DNA of 64,000 nt from Streptomyces sp. 1222.5 (GTDB taxonomy: Bacteria; Actinomycetota; Actinomycetes; Streptomycetales; Streptomycetaceae), in assembly GCF_900105245.1 (NCBI RefSeq), contig NZ_FNSZ01000001.1:7004001-7068000 (forward strand). The letters run 5' to 3'. The position numbers and the translations under genes were made by a program. The notes under the pieces are model-generated. The model did not search any database. It was not told the origin of the DNA and saw nothing but the letters and a program-made list of their open reading frames with translations. The number at the start of each line of letters is the position of its first letter. Position 1 is the stretch's first letter. This document shows, in pieces, positions 27,938-36,713 of the stretch.

Positions 27938-29380
27938 GTGCGTTTCCTCAATGACATCCAGCCCGCGTACGACCTGACGTACGACGACGTGTTCATGGTG
28001 CCGAGCCGCTCCGCGGTGGGCTCGCGTCAGGGCGTGGACCTCAGCTCCCCGGACGGCACGGGCACCACCATCCCGCTCGTCGTCGCCAACATGACCGCCA
28101 TCGCCGGCCGCCGCATGGCCGAGACGATGGCTCGCCGCGGCGGCCTGGTGGTCATCCCGCAGGACATCCCGATCGACGTGGTCACCGAGGTCGTCTCCTG
28201 GGTCAAGAGCCGGCACCACGTGCTGGACACCCCGATCGTGCTGGCCCCGCACCAGACCGTCGCCGACGCGCTCGCCCTGCTGCCCAAGCGGGCCCACAAC
28301 GCCGGGGTGGTCGTAGACGAGAACCAGCGGCCCATCGGTGTGGTCACCGACGCGGACCTGACCGGCGTGGACCGCTTCACCCAGCTCGAAGTGGTCATGT
28401 CCAAGGACCTGCTCCTGCTGGACGCGGACATCGACCCGCGCGAGGCCTTCCAGACGCTGGACACCCACAACCGCCGCTACGCGCCCGCCGTGGACAAGGA
28501 CGGCAAGCTCGCCGGCATCCTCACCCGCAAGGGCGCCCTGCGGGCCACGCTGTACACCCCGGCCGTGGACGCGCAGGGCAAGCTGCGCATCGCCGCCGCC
28601 GTCGGCATCAACGGCGACGTGGCGGGCAAGGCCAAGCAGCTGCTCGACGCGGGTGTGGACACGCTCGTCATCGACACCGCGCACGGCCACCAGGAGTCGA
28701 TGATCAGCGCGATCAAGGTGGTCCGCGCCCTCGACCCGCAGGTGCCGATCGTCGCGGGCAACATCGTCTCCGCCGAGGGCGTCAAGGACCTCATCGACGC
28801 CGGCGCGGACATCATCAAGGTCGGCGTGGGCCCCGGCGCCATGTGCACCACCCGCATGATGACCGGCGTGGGCCGGCCGCAGTTCTCGGCCGTCCTGGAG
28901 TGCGCGGCCGAGGCGAAGAAGCACGGCAAGCACGTGTGGGCGGACGGCGGTGTCCGCCACCCGCGCGACGTGGCCATGGCTCTCGCGGCCGGCGCGTCCA
29001 ACGTCATGGTCGGATCCTGGTTCGCCGGCACCTACGAGTCCCCGGGCGACCTCCAGCAGGACGCGGGCGGCCGGCTGTACAAGGAGTCGTTCGGCATGGC
29101 CTCCGCGCGCGCCGTGGCCAACCGGACCTCGGAGGAGTCGGCGTACGACCGGGCCCGCAAGGCGCTGTTCGAGGAGGGCATCTCCACCTCGCGGATGTTC
29201 CTCGACCCGGGCCGCCCGGGCGTCGAGGACCTGATCGACTCGATCATCGCGGGCGTCCGCTCCTCCTGCACCTACGCCGGCGCCGGCTCCCTGGAGGAGT
29301 TCGCCGAGAAGGCGATCGTCGGCATCCAGAGCGCCGCCGGCTACGCCGAGGGCAAGCCGCTGCACGCCAGCTGGAGCTGA
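27938..29380 (+). CDS. guaB1: GuaB1-type IMP dehydrogenase-family protein, probable GMP reductase
   Basis: About 480 residues. (Beta/alpha)8 barrel interrupted by two CBS domains (about residues 95-205). The catalytic loop is GVGPGAMCTTRMMTG with Cys303, and the NAD/IMP segments VIDTAHGHQ and VWADGGVRHPRD are present. Actinobacterial GuaB1 proteins differ from true IMPDH and a mycobacterial member has been shown to be a CBS-containing GMP reductase, recycling GMP to IMP. GTG 27938 (VRFLNDIQPAYDLTYDDV) is the family start; in-frame codons upstream are unlikely coding. A weak promoter CTGACA/GACAAT lies at 27841-27867. Confidence 0.85.
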   Translation: MRFLNDIQPAYDLTYDDVFMVPSRSAVGSRQGVDLSSPDGTGTTIPLVVANMTAIAGRRMAETMARRGGLVVIPQDIPIDVVTEVVSWVKSRHHVLDTPIVLAPHQTVADALALLPKRAHNAGVVVDENQRPIGVVTDADLTGVDRFTQLEVVMSKDLLLLDADIDPREAFQTLDTHNRRYAPAVDKDGKLAGILTRKGALRATLYTPAVDAQGKLRIAAAVGINGDVAGKAKQLLDAGVDTLVIDTAHGHQESMISAIKVVRALDPQVPIVAGNIVSAEGVKDLIDAGADIIKVGVGPGAMCTTRMMTGVGRPQFSAVLECAAEAKKHGKHVWADGGVRHPRDVAMALAAGASNVMVGSWFAGTYESPGDLQQDAGGRLYKESFGMASARAVANRTSEESAYDRARKALFEEGISTSRMFLDPGRPGVEDLIDSIIAGVRSSCTYAGAGSLEEFAEKAIVGIQSAAGYAEGKPLHASWS

Positions 29381-29398
29381 CCCCAAGTACCTTCCGCA

Positions 29399-29437
29399 CG
29401 GCCCCCGTTGTTCCCCTCCCGGGAACAGCGGGGGCCG
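29399..29437 (+). terminator. guaB1 terminator hairpin
   Basis: 17-base arms (29399-29415 and 29421-29437) with one G-U pair, 19 bases after the stop. Confidence 0.85.
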
Positions 29438-29744
29438 TCGGCGTTCCCGGGCTCCGCGCGGCCGGCGGAGCCCGTCGCCAGGTCGTCGTGCAACGGTCGG
29501 CAGCCCGCGCGCAACGATTTGGCATTCCGGTCGGATGAACGCAATGATCATGCGGGCATGCGCAAGGTTGCTGCATTACGCCCGTAAAGCCCACCCCCGT
29601 AGGGTGCTGCGCTGTACGTGGCGTGGCGGGGACTCCGCTCGGCGGACTCCTGCTCTCGCGGGCTGCCGCCGGTCCCCGCCCCGAGGGTCCGGCGGCCATG
29701 CCGGACCCGACCCACCCAGACCGGCAGCGATAAGGAGCCCGTAC
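29438..29744 (+). other. Leader region of the amino-acid permease gene
   Basis: About 300 bases with no gene. It contains a moderately AT-rich patch near 29540-29600 with the palindrome ATGATCAT (29544-29551), a plausible site for the co-encoded Lrp-type regulator. The ribosome binding site AAGGAG is at 29732-29737. No firm promoter was identified. Confidence 0.4.
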
Positions 29745-31232
29745 GTGCTCGACCAAGGCGCACCCCCGCACAACGAGAGAGCGGCCGCCCCCGCGTCCCC
29801 GGGCGTCGCCGCGCGCCTCATGCGTCGCAAGCCCGTGGAACGCCTGGTCGCCGAGGGCGGCCAGGGCGAGGGAGGGCAGCTCCGGCGCTCCCTCGGACTG
29901 TGGCAGCTGACCATGATCAGCATCGGTGCCACGCTCGGCACCGGCATCTTCGTCGTCCTCGGCGACGCCGTCCCGAAGGCCGGTCCGGCGGTCACCCTGG
30001 CCTTCGTGATCGCCGGTCTCACGGCCCTGTTCTCGGCGCTGTCGTACGCCGAGCTGGCGGGCAGCATCCCGGTCGCCGGCTCCTCCTACTCGTATGCGTA
30101 CGCAACGCTGGGTGAGCTGGTCGCCTGGGTCTGCGGCTGGTGTCTGGTGCTGGAGTACGGCGTGTCGGTGGCCGCCGTCGCCGTCGGCTGGGGCGAGTAC
30201 CTCAACGAGCTGCTCGACGGCACCGTCGGTGTCACCATCCCGGGCGTCCTGTCCTCGGCGCCGGGCGAGGGCGGCATCATCAACCTGCCCGCCCTGATCG
30301 TCGTCCTGCTGGCGATGGTGTTCCTGCTCGGCGGTGCGCGCGAGTCCGCCCGCGCCAACACGATCATGGTCTGCGTGAAGATCGTCGCCCTCGTGCTGTT
30401 CTGCGCGGTGGGCTTCATGGGCTTCAAGTCCGGCAACTACGCCGACTTCATGCCGCTCGGCATGACGGGTGTCAGCGCCGCCGGTGCCACGCTGTTCTTC
30501 TCGTACATCGGTTTCGACGCCGCCTCCACCGCCGGTGAGGAGGCCAAGAACCCCAAGCGGGACCTGCCCCGGGCGATCATGCTCTCGCTGATCATCGTGA
30601 CCGTGCTGTACGTGCTCGTCGCGGGCGTCGCCGTCGGCGCCTGGAACTGGAAGAAGTTCGACGGCTCGGAGGCGACCCTCGCCGCGATCATGGACGACGT
30701 CACCGGCCAGACCTTCTGGGGCACCCTGCTGGCGCTGGGCGCGGTCATCTCCATCGCGAGCGTGGTGCTCACCGTTCTCTACGGCCAGACCCGCATCCTC
30801 TTCGCGATGGCCCGCGACGGCCTGGTGCCGAAGGCGCTCGGCAAGGTCCACGCGAAGACCGGCTCGCCCCGCCTCAACACGGTGATCGTGTCCCTCTTCT
30901 GCGGTGTGCTCGCCGCACTCATCCCGTTGGGCAAGCTGGTCGACGCCACCAGCATCGGCACGCTGTTCGCCTTCGCCCTCGTCAACGTCGCGGTGATCGT
31001 CCTGCGGTACAAGCGGCCGGGGCTGGAGCGCACGTTCAAGGTGCCGTTCGGGCCGGTGCTGCCGGTGCTGGGCTTCCTGTTCTGCGCGTACAACATGTTC
31101 AGCCTCGACACCGTCACGTGGGTCGTCTTCGGATGCTGGATGGCCGTCGGGCTCGTGTTCTACTTCGTGTACGGCTATCGCCGTTCCCGTCTCGCGACCG
31201 ACGACGTGCTCGCGGTGACGGCAGAGAAGTGA
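29745..31232 (+). CDS. APC-family amino-acid permease (cationic amino-acid transporter type)
   Basis: About 495 residues with some twelve or more membrane segments. The N-terminal signature SIGATLGTGIFVVLGDAVPKAGPAVTLAF and FFSYIGFDAASTAGEEAKNPKRDLPRAI are typical of the CAT subgroup, which imports basic or branched amino acids with protons. GTG 29745 has AAGGAG eight bases upstream; the long in-frame extension before it lacks similarity. An Lrp/AsnC regulator gene follows 28 bases after the stop, so the importer is probably controlled by an amino acid sensed by that protein. Substrate cannot be told from sequence. Confidence 0.9.
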   Translation: MLDQGAPPHNERAAAPASPGVAARLMRRKPVERLVAEGGQGEGGQLRRSLGLWQLTMISIGATLGTGIFVVLGDAVPKAGPAVTLAFVIAGLTALFSALSYAELAGSIPVAGSSYSYAYATLGELVAWVCGWCLVLEYGVSVAAVAVGWGEYLNELLDGTVGVTIPGVLSSAPGEGGIINLPALIVVLLAMVFLLGGARESARANTIMVCVKIVALVLFCAVGFMGFKSGNYADFMPLGMTGVSAAGATLFFSYIGFDAASTAGEEAKNPKRDLPRAIMLSLIIVTVLYVLVAGVAVGAWNWKKFDGSEATLAAIMDDVTGQTFWGTLLALGAVISIASVVLTVLYGQTRILFAMARDGLVPKALGKVHAKTGSPRLNTVIVSLFCGVLAALIPLGKLVDATSIGTLFAFALVNVAVIVLRYKRPGLERTFKVPFGPVLPVLGFLFCAYNMFSLDTVTWVVFGCWMAVGLVFYFVYGYRRSRLATDDVLAVTAEK

Positions 31233-31259
31233 TCGAACCGAAGAAGTGAACAACCCCCT

Positions 31260-31712
31260 GTGCTGAACGATCTCGACGAACGCATCGTGCACGCCCTCGC
31301 CGAGGACGCCCGCCGCTCCTACGCGGACATCGGGCAGATGGTCGGCCTGTCCGCGCCCGCGGTGAAGCGGCGCGTGGACCGGCTCCGCGCCACCGGAGCC
31401 ATCACCGGGTTCACCGTCCGGGTGGATCCGGCGGCGCTCGGCTGGGAGACCGAGGGATTCATCGAGATCCACTGCCGGCGCAACACCTCGCCGGAGACCA
31501 TCCAGCGGGGTCTGGAGCGCTACCAGGAGGTCGTGGCCGCGTCGACCGTCACCGGCGACGCGGACGCGATCGCCCAGGTCTTCGCCTCCGACATGCGCCA
31601 CTTCGAGCGGGTCCTGGAGCGGATCGCGGGGGAGCCGTTCGTGGAACGGACCAAGTCCGTCCTGGTGCTGTCCCCGCTGCTGCGCCGCTTCTCCTCCGGC
31701 GCACCGGGATAG
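31260..31712 (+). CDS. Lrp/AsnC-family transcriptional regulator
   Basis: 150 residues. The N-terminal HTH (DLDERIVHALAEDARRSYADIGQMVGLSAPAVKRRVDRL) is followed by a RAM/ACT-like ligand domain (GFIEIHCRRNTSPETIQRGL...VTGDADAIAQVFA). Binds DNA as dimers to octamers and responds to amino acids. GTG 31260 lies 28 bases after the permease stop with only a weak GAAG before it, so translation probably depends on the permease mRNA. Likely regulates its own operon. Convergent with the GntR gene. Confidence 0.93.
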   Translation: MLNDLDERIVHALAEDARRSYADIGQMVGLSAPAVKRRVDRLRATGAITGFTVRVDPAALGWETEGFIEIHCRRNTSPETIQRGLERYQEVVAASTVTGDADAIAQVFASDMRHFERVLERIAGEPFVERTKSVLVLSPLLRRFSSGAPG

Positions 31713-31802
31713 GCACGGGTCGCGGGGGCGGGGCGCAGGGCCTCAAGAGGCGCGAGCGACCGCCGCGGACCCGCACCCGGCGACCATCGCGCGCCCCGTT
31801 CT

Positions 31803-32543
31803 CTACTCCGCCGCCTTCCGCGCGAGCGGATTGTTACCGATCGAGTTGTGCACGCTGAAGCTCACCGCGTCCGGCCGGTAGCGGTCGTCCGACCACTCGA
31901 CCGGCCGGCCCTCCCGTGTCGTCGTCACACGCCGCACCCGCAGCAGCGGGCTGGTCCGGCGCACCCCGAGCAACTCGGCGTCCAGCGCGCCGCAGGCCAC
32001 CGCGTCGATGACGTGCTCGCCGTAGGCGAAGACCAGACCGGTGTCGTCGTACAGGCGCTGGGTGACCGACGGACAGTCGGGCTCGATCGCCTCGACCGCG
32101 GGGGAGATCCAGTCGGCGTACACGGTGCGCTCCAGCAGCACCGGCTCGCCGTCCAGGCCACGCACCCGCAGGACGTGCAACACCGGTGTGCCGACGGTGA
32201 GTTGCAGGCGCGCGGCGTCCTCGTGGCCGGCCGGGCGGTACTCCTGGGTCACGACGTGGCCGGTGGCCTCGTGGCCCATGGCCCGCGCCCACTGGGCGAA
32301 GCTGCGCAGTTCCTCGAAGGTCTGGCTGCGGCGGCTGGCCAGGACCACCCGGCGGGCGCCCTGCCGGGACCCGATGAGCCCTTCGGCGGTCAGGGCGGCG
32401 ACGGCCTGGCGGACGGTGCCGCGCGAGACGCCGTAGTGCGCGGCGAGTTCCGACTCCGAGGGCAGCCTGCTGCCGACCGCGTACACCTCGCGGTCGATCG
32501 CGCGGCGCAGTTCGTCCGCGATCTCCTCGTGTCGCGCCGTCAT
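31803..32543 (-). CDS. GntR-family regulator of the HutC subfamily (UTRA domain)
   Basis: 246 residues. Winged HTH in the first 70 residues (RLPSESELAAHYGVSRGTVRQAVAAL) and a UTRA effector domain from about residue 90. Family members are repressors released by a small ligand, often related to the transported substrate. ATG 32543 is divergent from the ABC importer operon; two palindromes (32563-32576 and 32695-32714) lie in the shared 210-base region. The obvious inference is that it represses the importer and itself. Confidence 0.93.
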   Translation of the reverse strand: MTARHEEIADELRRAIDREVYAVGSRLPSESELAAHYGVSRGTVRQAVAALTAEGLIGSRQGARRVVLASRRSQTFEELRSFAQWARAMGHEATGHVVTQEYRPAGHEDAARLQLTVGTPVLHVLRVRGLDGEPVLLERTVYADWISPAVEAIEPDCPSVTQRLYDDTGLVFAYGEHVIDAVACGALDAELLGVRRTSPLLRVRRVTTTREGRPVEWSDDRYRPDAVSFSVHNSIGNNPLARKAAE

Positions 32544-32562
32544 GCTTCCCCTCTGCGTAGGC

Positions 32563-32576
32563 CGCTGTGCACAGCG
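32563..32576. promoter_or_regulatory. 14-base perfect palindrome next to the GntR start
   Basis: CGCTGTGCACAGCG, centred about 26 bases upstream of the gntR start codon. Perfect dyad of a size suited to a dimeric regulator; could be an autoregulatory operator. Confidence 0.45.
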
Positions 32577-32694
32577 TGACCAGCCTAATCGACGTTCCCC
32601 GGTGATCCGTGCCGGCCGGAAGTGTGCAGGGAATCAGGGGTTGCTGTTTCGCCGGTGTTCACGGACAGGACACCGACGCCGGGCGTACTGAGGC

Positions 32695-32714
32695 CAACTT
32701 GTTCATACAAGTTG
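32695..32714. promoter_or_regulatory. Candidate GntR/UTRA operator before the ABC operon
   Basis: CAACTTGTTCATACAAGTTG: eight-base perfect arms around TCAT, 40 bases upstream of the binding-protein start. The ACTTGT...ACAAGT form resembles operators of HutC-subfamily regulators. Confidence 0.55.
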
Positions 32715-32753
32715 CCCGCACTACTCCACCCTCGTGCGCCCCCTGGAGAGACC

Positions 32754-33914
32754 GTGACCGTGTCCCTGCCGAGAACCGCCGTCCTCGGCGGTTCCCTCGC
32801 CGTCGTCGCCGCGCTCGCGCTGAGCGCCTGCGGCGCCGCCCCCGACAACGCGTCCAGCACCACCAAGACCGGCAAGAACGCCGCCACCGCCACCTCCGCG
32901 GCCGACTTCGGCGGCATGGACGCCCTGGTCGAGGCGGCCAAGAAGGAGGGGAAGCTGCACATCATCGCGGTGCCCCGCGACTGGGCCAACTACGGCGCGA
33001 TCATCGACGGCTTCCAGAAGAAGTACGGCATCAAGATCGAGGACGAGAGCCCCGACGGCTCCAGCCAGGACGAGATCAACGCCGTCACCTCCCGCAAGGG
33101 CCAGGACCGCGCGCCCGACGTCCTCGACCTCGGCAGCTCCTTCGCCCTCAGCGCCGCCCAGCAGGGCCTGCTCGCGCCGTACGAGGTGGCCTCCTACGGC
33201 GACATCCCCGAGGCCCAGAAGGACCCGCGGGCCCGCTGGTACAACGACTACGGCGGCTACATCTCCATCGGCTGCGACGCCAAGCGGGTGAAGTCCTGCC
33301 CCACCACCTTCAAGGACCTGCTCAAGCCGCAGTACAAGGGCCAGGTCGCCCTCAACGGCAACCCCACCAAGTCCGGCTCGGCCTTCGGCGGCGTCTACGC
33401 GGCCGCCCTCGCCGACGGCGGCTCCTTCGACGACATCCAGCCCGGCCTCGACTTCTTCGCCGAACTGAAGAAGAACGGCAACTACACGCCCGTCGAGTCC
33501 ACCCCGGCCACCGTGGAGAAGGGCGAGACCCCGATCTCCATCGACTGGGACTACCTGAACGCCGGTTACGCCGACGAGTTCCGGTCCAAGGGCGTGGACT
33601 GGAAGGTCTCCATCCCGGCCGACGGCCAGTACGCCCAGTACTACTCCCAGGCCGTCAACAAGGACGCCCCGCACCCGGCGGCCGCCCGCCTGTGGCAGGA
33701 GTACCTGTACAGCACCGAGGGCCAGAACCTGTGGCTCAAGGGCTACGCCCGGCCCGCCCTGATGACCGCCATGGACAAGGCCGGCACCCTCGACAAGACG
33801 GCCGCCGCCAAGCTCCCGAAGGTCACCGGCACGCCCGCCTTCCCGACCGAGGACCAGCAGAGCAAGGCCAAGACGGCCCTCGCGCAGGGCTGGGGCAAGG
33901 CCGTCTCCGGATGA
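32754..33914 (+). CDS. ABC transporter substrate-binding lipoprotein
   Basis: About 386 residues. Lipoprotein signal with lipobox LSAC (Cys26), so it is tethered outside the membrane. The mature part (LVEAAKKEGKLHIIAVPRDWANYGAIIDGFQKKYG...) is the type II periplasmic-binding fold of the iron/putrescine/2-aminoethylphosphonate group. GTG 32754 has CTGGAGAG upstream. The stop overlaps the first permease by four bases. Ligand is not evident; the phosphatase/EEP fusion at the operon end hints at a phosphorylated or phosphodiester solute. Confidence 0.92.
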   Translation: MTVSLPRTAVLGGSLAVVAALALSACGAAPDNASSTTKTGKNAATATSAADFGGMDALVEAAKKEGKLHIIAVPRDWANYGAIIDGFQKKYGIKIEDESPDGSSQDEINAVTSRKGQDRAPDVLDLGSSFALSAAQQGLLAPYEVASYGDIPEAQKDPRARWYNDYGGYISIGCDAKRVKSCPTTFKDLLKPQYKGQVALNGNPTKSGSAFGGVYAAALADGGSFDDIQPGLDFFAELKKNGNYTPVESTPATVEKGETPISIDWDYLNAGYADEFRSKGVDWKVSIPADGQYAQYYSQAVNKDAPHPAAARLWQEYLYSTEGQNLWLKGYARPALMTAMDKAGTLDKTAAAKLPKVTGTPAFPTEDQQSKAKTALAQGWGKAVSG

Positions 33915-34810
33915 CCGCCGCCCTCCCGCGCGCGGACGTGGCGCCCGCCGCTTCGGTGAAGCGGCGGCGCCGCGCCCCCGGCTGGCTCGCCGTGGTGCCG
34001 CTGCTGGCGTTCACGGCGATCGCCTTCGGGCTGCCGGCCCTGGCCGTCCTCGACGGCGCCTTCACGGCCGAGGACCCGGCGACCGGCGCCACCTCCTACA
34101 CCGCCGGCAACCTCACCACCTCGCTCCAGGGCCCGTACCTCACCGCGCTCCTCGGCAGCGTCGAACTGTCCGCGGTCTCCGCCGTGCTCGGCGCCCTGCT
34201 CGGGCTGCCGCTCGCGCAGGCCGTGGCCGGCTCCCGCTCCCGCGCGCTGCGCGAGGCCGTGCTGACCGCGTCCGGCGTGCTCGCCAACTTCGGCGGGGTC
34301 CCGCTCGCCTTCGCCTTCGTCGCCACCCTCGGCAACGCGGGCGTGCTGACCGTGCACCTCGGCCTGAAGGACAGCGGCTGGGACCTGTACAGCTTCTGGG
34401 GACTGGTCCTCGTCTACCTGTACTTCCTGATCCCGCTCATGGTCCTCACCATCACCCCGGCCCTGGACGGTCTGCGCTCCCAGTGGCGGGAGGCCGCGCT
34501 GAACAACGGCGCCACCGGTGTGCAGTACTGGCGGCACGTGGCCCTGCCCGTGCTGGCGCCCTCCCTGCTCGGCGGCCTGGTGCTGCTGTTCGGCAGCGCC
34601 TTCGCCGCCTACGCCACCGCCGCCGCGATGGTCGGCAGCGCGGTCCCGCTGGTCACCCTGCAGATCGCCGACGCGCTGTCCGGCAACGTCCTGGTCGGCC
34701 AGGAGAACGTGGCCCTCGCCCTCAGCCTCGACATGGTGCTGGTGGCGGGCCTGGTGATGGCCGTGTACCTGCCCCTGCAACGACGGAGCGCCCGATGGCT
34801 CGACGCCTGA
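33911..34810 (+). CDS. ABC transporter permease, first subunit
   Basis: 299 residues with about six membrane helices. The EAA loop DGLRSQWREAALNNGATGVQYWRHVALPVLAP, which docks on the ATPase, is near residue 185. Belongs to the BPD_transp_1 group found with spermidine, iron and phosphonate importers. ATG 33911 overlaps the binding-protein stop (ATGA), and its own end overlaps the next permease by 16 bases, indicating tight coupling of the two channel halves. Confidence 0.92.
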   Translation: MTAALPRADVAPAASVKRRRRAPGWLAVVPLLAFTAIAFGLPALAVLDGAFTAEDPATGATSYTAGNLTTSLQGPYLTALLGSVELSAVSAVLGALLGLPLAQAVAGSRSRALREAVLTASGVLANFGGVPLAFAFVATLGNAGVLTVHLGLKDSGWDLYSFWGLVLVYLYFLIPLMVLTITPALDGLRSQWREAALNNGATGVQYWRHVALPVLAPSLLGGLVLLFGSAFAAYATAAAMVGSAVPLVTLQIADALSGNVLVGQENVALALSLDMVLVAGLVMAVYLPLQRRSARWLDA

Positions 34811-35616
34811 CACCGTGGCGGTGGGCCGTCCTCGGCCTGGCCGCGCTGTACTTCCTGGTGCCGCTCACCGCCTCCGTGATCTTCACGGTCGACGTGCCCG
34901 GGCAGGGCGTCACCTCCGACGCCTACACCAGGATCCTGTCCACCGAGGGCTTCGTCTCCAGCCTGCTGCTCTCGCTGGAGCTGGCCGTCGCCACCATCGC
35001 GGTCGTCCTGCTGCTCATGGTGCCCGCCGTGGTCGCGCTCAGGCTCGGTGCGCCCCGGATGCGGCCGGTGGTCGAGGTGGTGTGCTCGCTGCCACTGGTG
35101 GTGCCGCCGATCGCGTTCGTCGCCGGGATCGTCACCGTGCTCAAGTGGGGCCCGGAGCATCTGTCCCGGACCCCGCTGTTCCAGACGTTCGTGGTGATCC
35201 AGAACGAGAACTTCCCCCTGGTCCTCGTCCTCGCGTACGTCGTGATGGCGCTGCCCTTCGTGTACCGCGCCCTGGACGCCGGCCTGCGCTCCATCGACGT
35301 ACGGACCCTGGTCGAGGCCGCCCGCAGCTGCGGTGCCTCCTGGCCGCAGGCGCTGGTCCGGGCCGTGCTGCCGAACCTGCGCGGTGCCCTGCTGAACGCC
35401 TCCTTCCTCACCCTGGCACTGGTCCTCGGCGAGTTCACCGTCGCCCAGCTGCTCGGCTTCCGGCCCTTCGCCGTGTGGATCTACAACGTCGGCGGCTCAC
35501 AGGCCCAGATGTCCGTCGCCGTGTCCGTGCTCAGCCTGCTCGTCACCTGGGCCCTGCTCCTCGCGCTCGCCGGTGCCGGCGGCGGACGCACCCGAACCGC
35601 TTCTTCCCGGGGATGA
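34795..35616 (+). CDS. ABC transporter permease, second subunit
   Basis: 273 residues, about six membrane helices, first at residues 10-32 (AVLGLAALYFLVPLTASVIF). The EAA loop is RTLVEAARSCGASWPQALVRAVLPN near residue 170. Partner of the preceding permease, whose last 16 bases it overlaps. The ATPase gene begins six bases after the stop. Confidence 0.92.
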   Translation: MARRLTPWRWAVLGLAALYFLVPLTASVIFTVDVPGQGVTSDAYTRILSTEGFVSSLLLSLELAVATIAVVLLLMVPAVVALRLGAPRMRPVVEVVCSLPLVVPPIAFVAGIVTVLKWGPEHLSRTPLFQTFVVIQNENFPLVLVLAYVVMALPFVYRALDAGLRSIDVRTLVEAARSCGASWPQALVRAVLPNLRGALLNASFLTLALVLGEFTVAQLLGFRPFAVWIYNVGGSQAQMSVAVSVLSLLVTWALLLALAGAGGGRTRTASSRG

Positions 35617-35622
35617 ACCGTC

Positions 35623-36699
35623 ATGACCGTCACCACGCCTGAGAAGGCAACGGCCGAGAAGGCCGCCACCGTCGAATTCCGCGGTCTGCGCAGGGAGTTC
35701 GGCGCCACCGTCGCCCTCGACGGACTGGACCTCACCGTCCGCCCGGGGGAGTTCCTGGCCCTGCTCGGCCCGTCCGGCTGCGGCAAGACCACCGCGCTGC
35801 GCATGCTCGCCGGGTTCGAGCACCCCGACTCCGGCGCCGTCCTGGTGGACGGCGAGGACGTCACGCGGGTCCCGGCCCACCGTCGCGACGCCGGGATGGT
35901 CTTCCAGTCGTACAGCCTCTTCCCGCACCTGGACGCCCTCGACAACGTCGCCTTCGGGCTGCGGATGCGCAAGGTCCGCATGGCCGAACGCCGCTCCCGC
36001 GCAGCCGAATTGCTGGAGCTGGTCGGCCTCGGCGACAAGGGCGCGCGCTACCCGCACCAGCTGTCCGGCGGCCAGCAGCAGCGCATCGCGCTCGCCCGCG
36101 CCCTCGCGCTGCGTCCGCGCGTGCTGCTGCTCGACGAGCCGCTGTCCGCGCTGGACGCCAAGGTGCGCCTCACCCTGCGTGAGGAGATCCGCCGGCTCCA
36201 GCAGGAGCTCGGCATCACCACCCTGTTCGTCACCCACGACCAGGAGGAGGCCCTGTCGGTCGCCGACCGGGTGGCCGTCATGGGGGCCGGGCGGCTCGAA
36301 CAGTGCGCCGCGCCCGCCGAGCTGTACTGGCGTCCGGCCACCGCGTTCGTCGCCGAGTTCGTGGGCACCATGAGCCGTTTGCCGGGGGAGCTGAGGGACG
36401 GCACCGTCGAGGTGCTCGGGCAGCGGCTGCCCGCCGAGGGCGAGGTGCCCGACGGCGCGGTGGACGTGCTGGTGCGGCCCGAGGCCGTACGGCTGCACAC
36501 CGACGACCGGGGCGGCGCCCGCGTGGTCGCCACCGCCTTCCTCGGCGCGGTCGTCCGGGTCACCGTACGGCTCGCCGACGGCACCGAGGCCAAGGCCGAC
36601 CTGCCCGCGCACGAGGCCGCCGGACTCGGCGCCGGAACCGCCGTCACCGTGTCGCTGCCGGAGCGGCCGGTGCTGGTGGCAGAACGTATCCAGAAGTGA
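35623..36699 (+). CDS. ABC transporter ATP-binding protein
   Basis: 358 residues. Walker A GPSGCGKTT near residue 49, Q-loop FQSYSLFPH, signature LSGGQQQRIALARAL, Walker B VLLLDEPLSALDAK and the switch His in VTHDQEEAL. A C-terminal TOBE-type domain (residues about 280-355) is present, as in PotA-like importers. Drives uptake with the two permeases. The next gene, the HAD-EEP fusion, starts 14 bases after the stop. Confidence 0.94.
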   Translation: MTVTTPEKATAEKAATVEFRGLRREFGATVALDGLDLTVRPGEFLALLGPSGCGKTTALRMLAGFEHPDSGAVLVDGEDVTRVPAHRRDAGMVFQSYSLFPHLDALDNVAFGLRMRKVRMAERRSRAAELLELVGLGDKGARYPHQLSGGQQQRIALARALALRPRVLLLDEPLSALDAKVRLTLREEIRRLQQELGITTLFVTHDQEEALSVADRVAVMGAGRLEQCAAPAELYWRPATAFVAEFVGTMSRLPGELRDGTVEVLGQRLPAEGEVPDGAVDVLVRPEAVRLHTDDRGGARVVATAFLGAVVRVTVRLADGTEAKADLPAHEAAGLGAGTAVTVSLPERPVLVAERIQK

Positions 36700-36713
36700 G
36701 GAAAGACCCCGAC

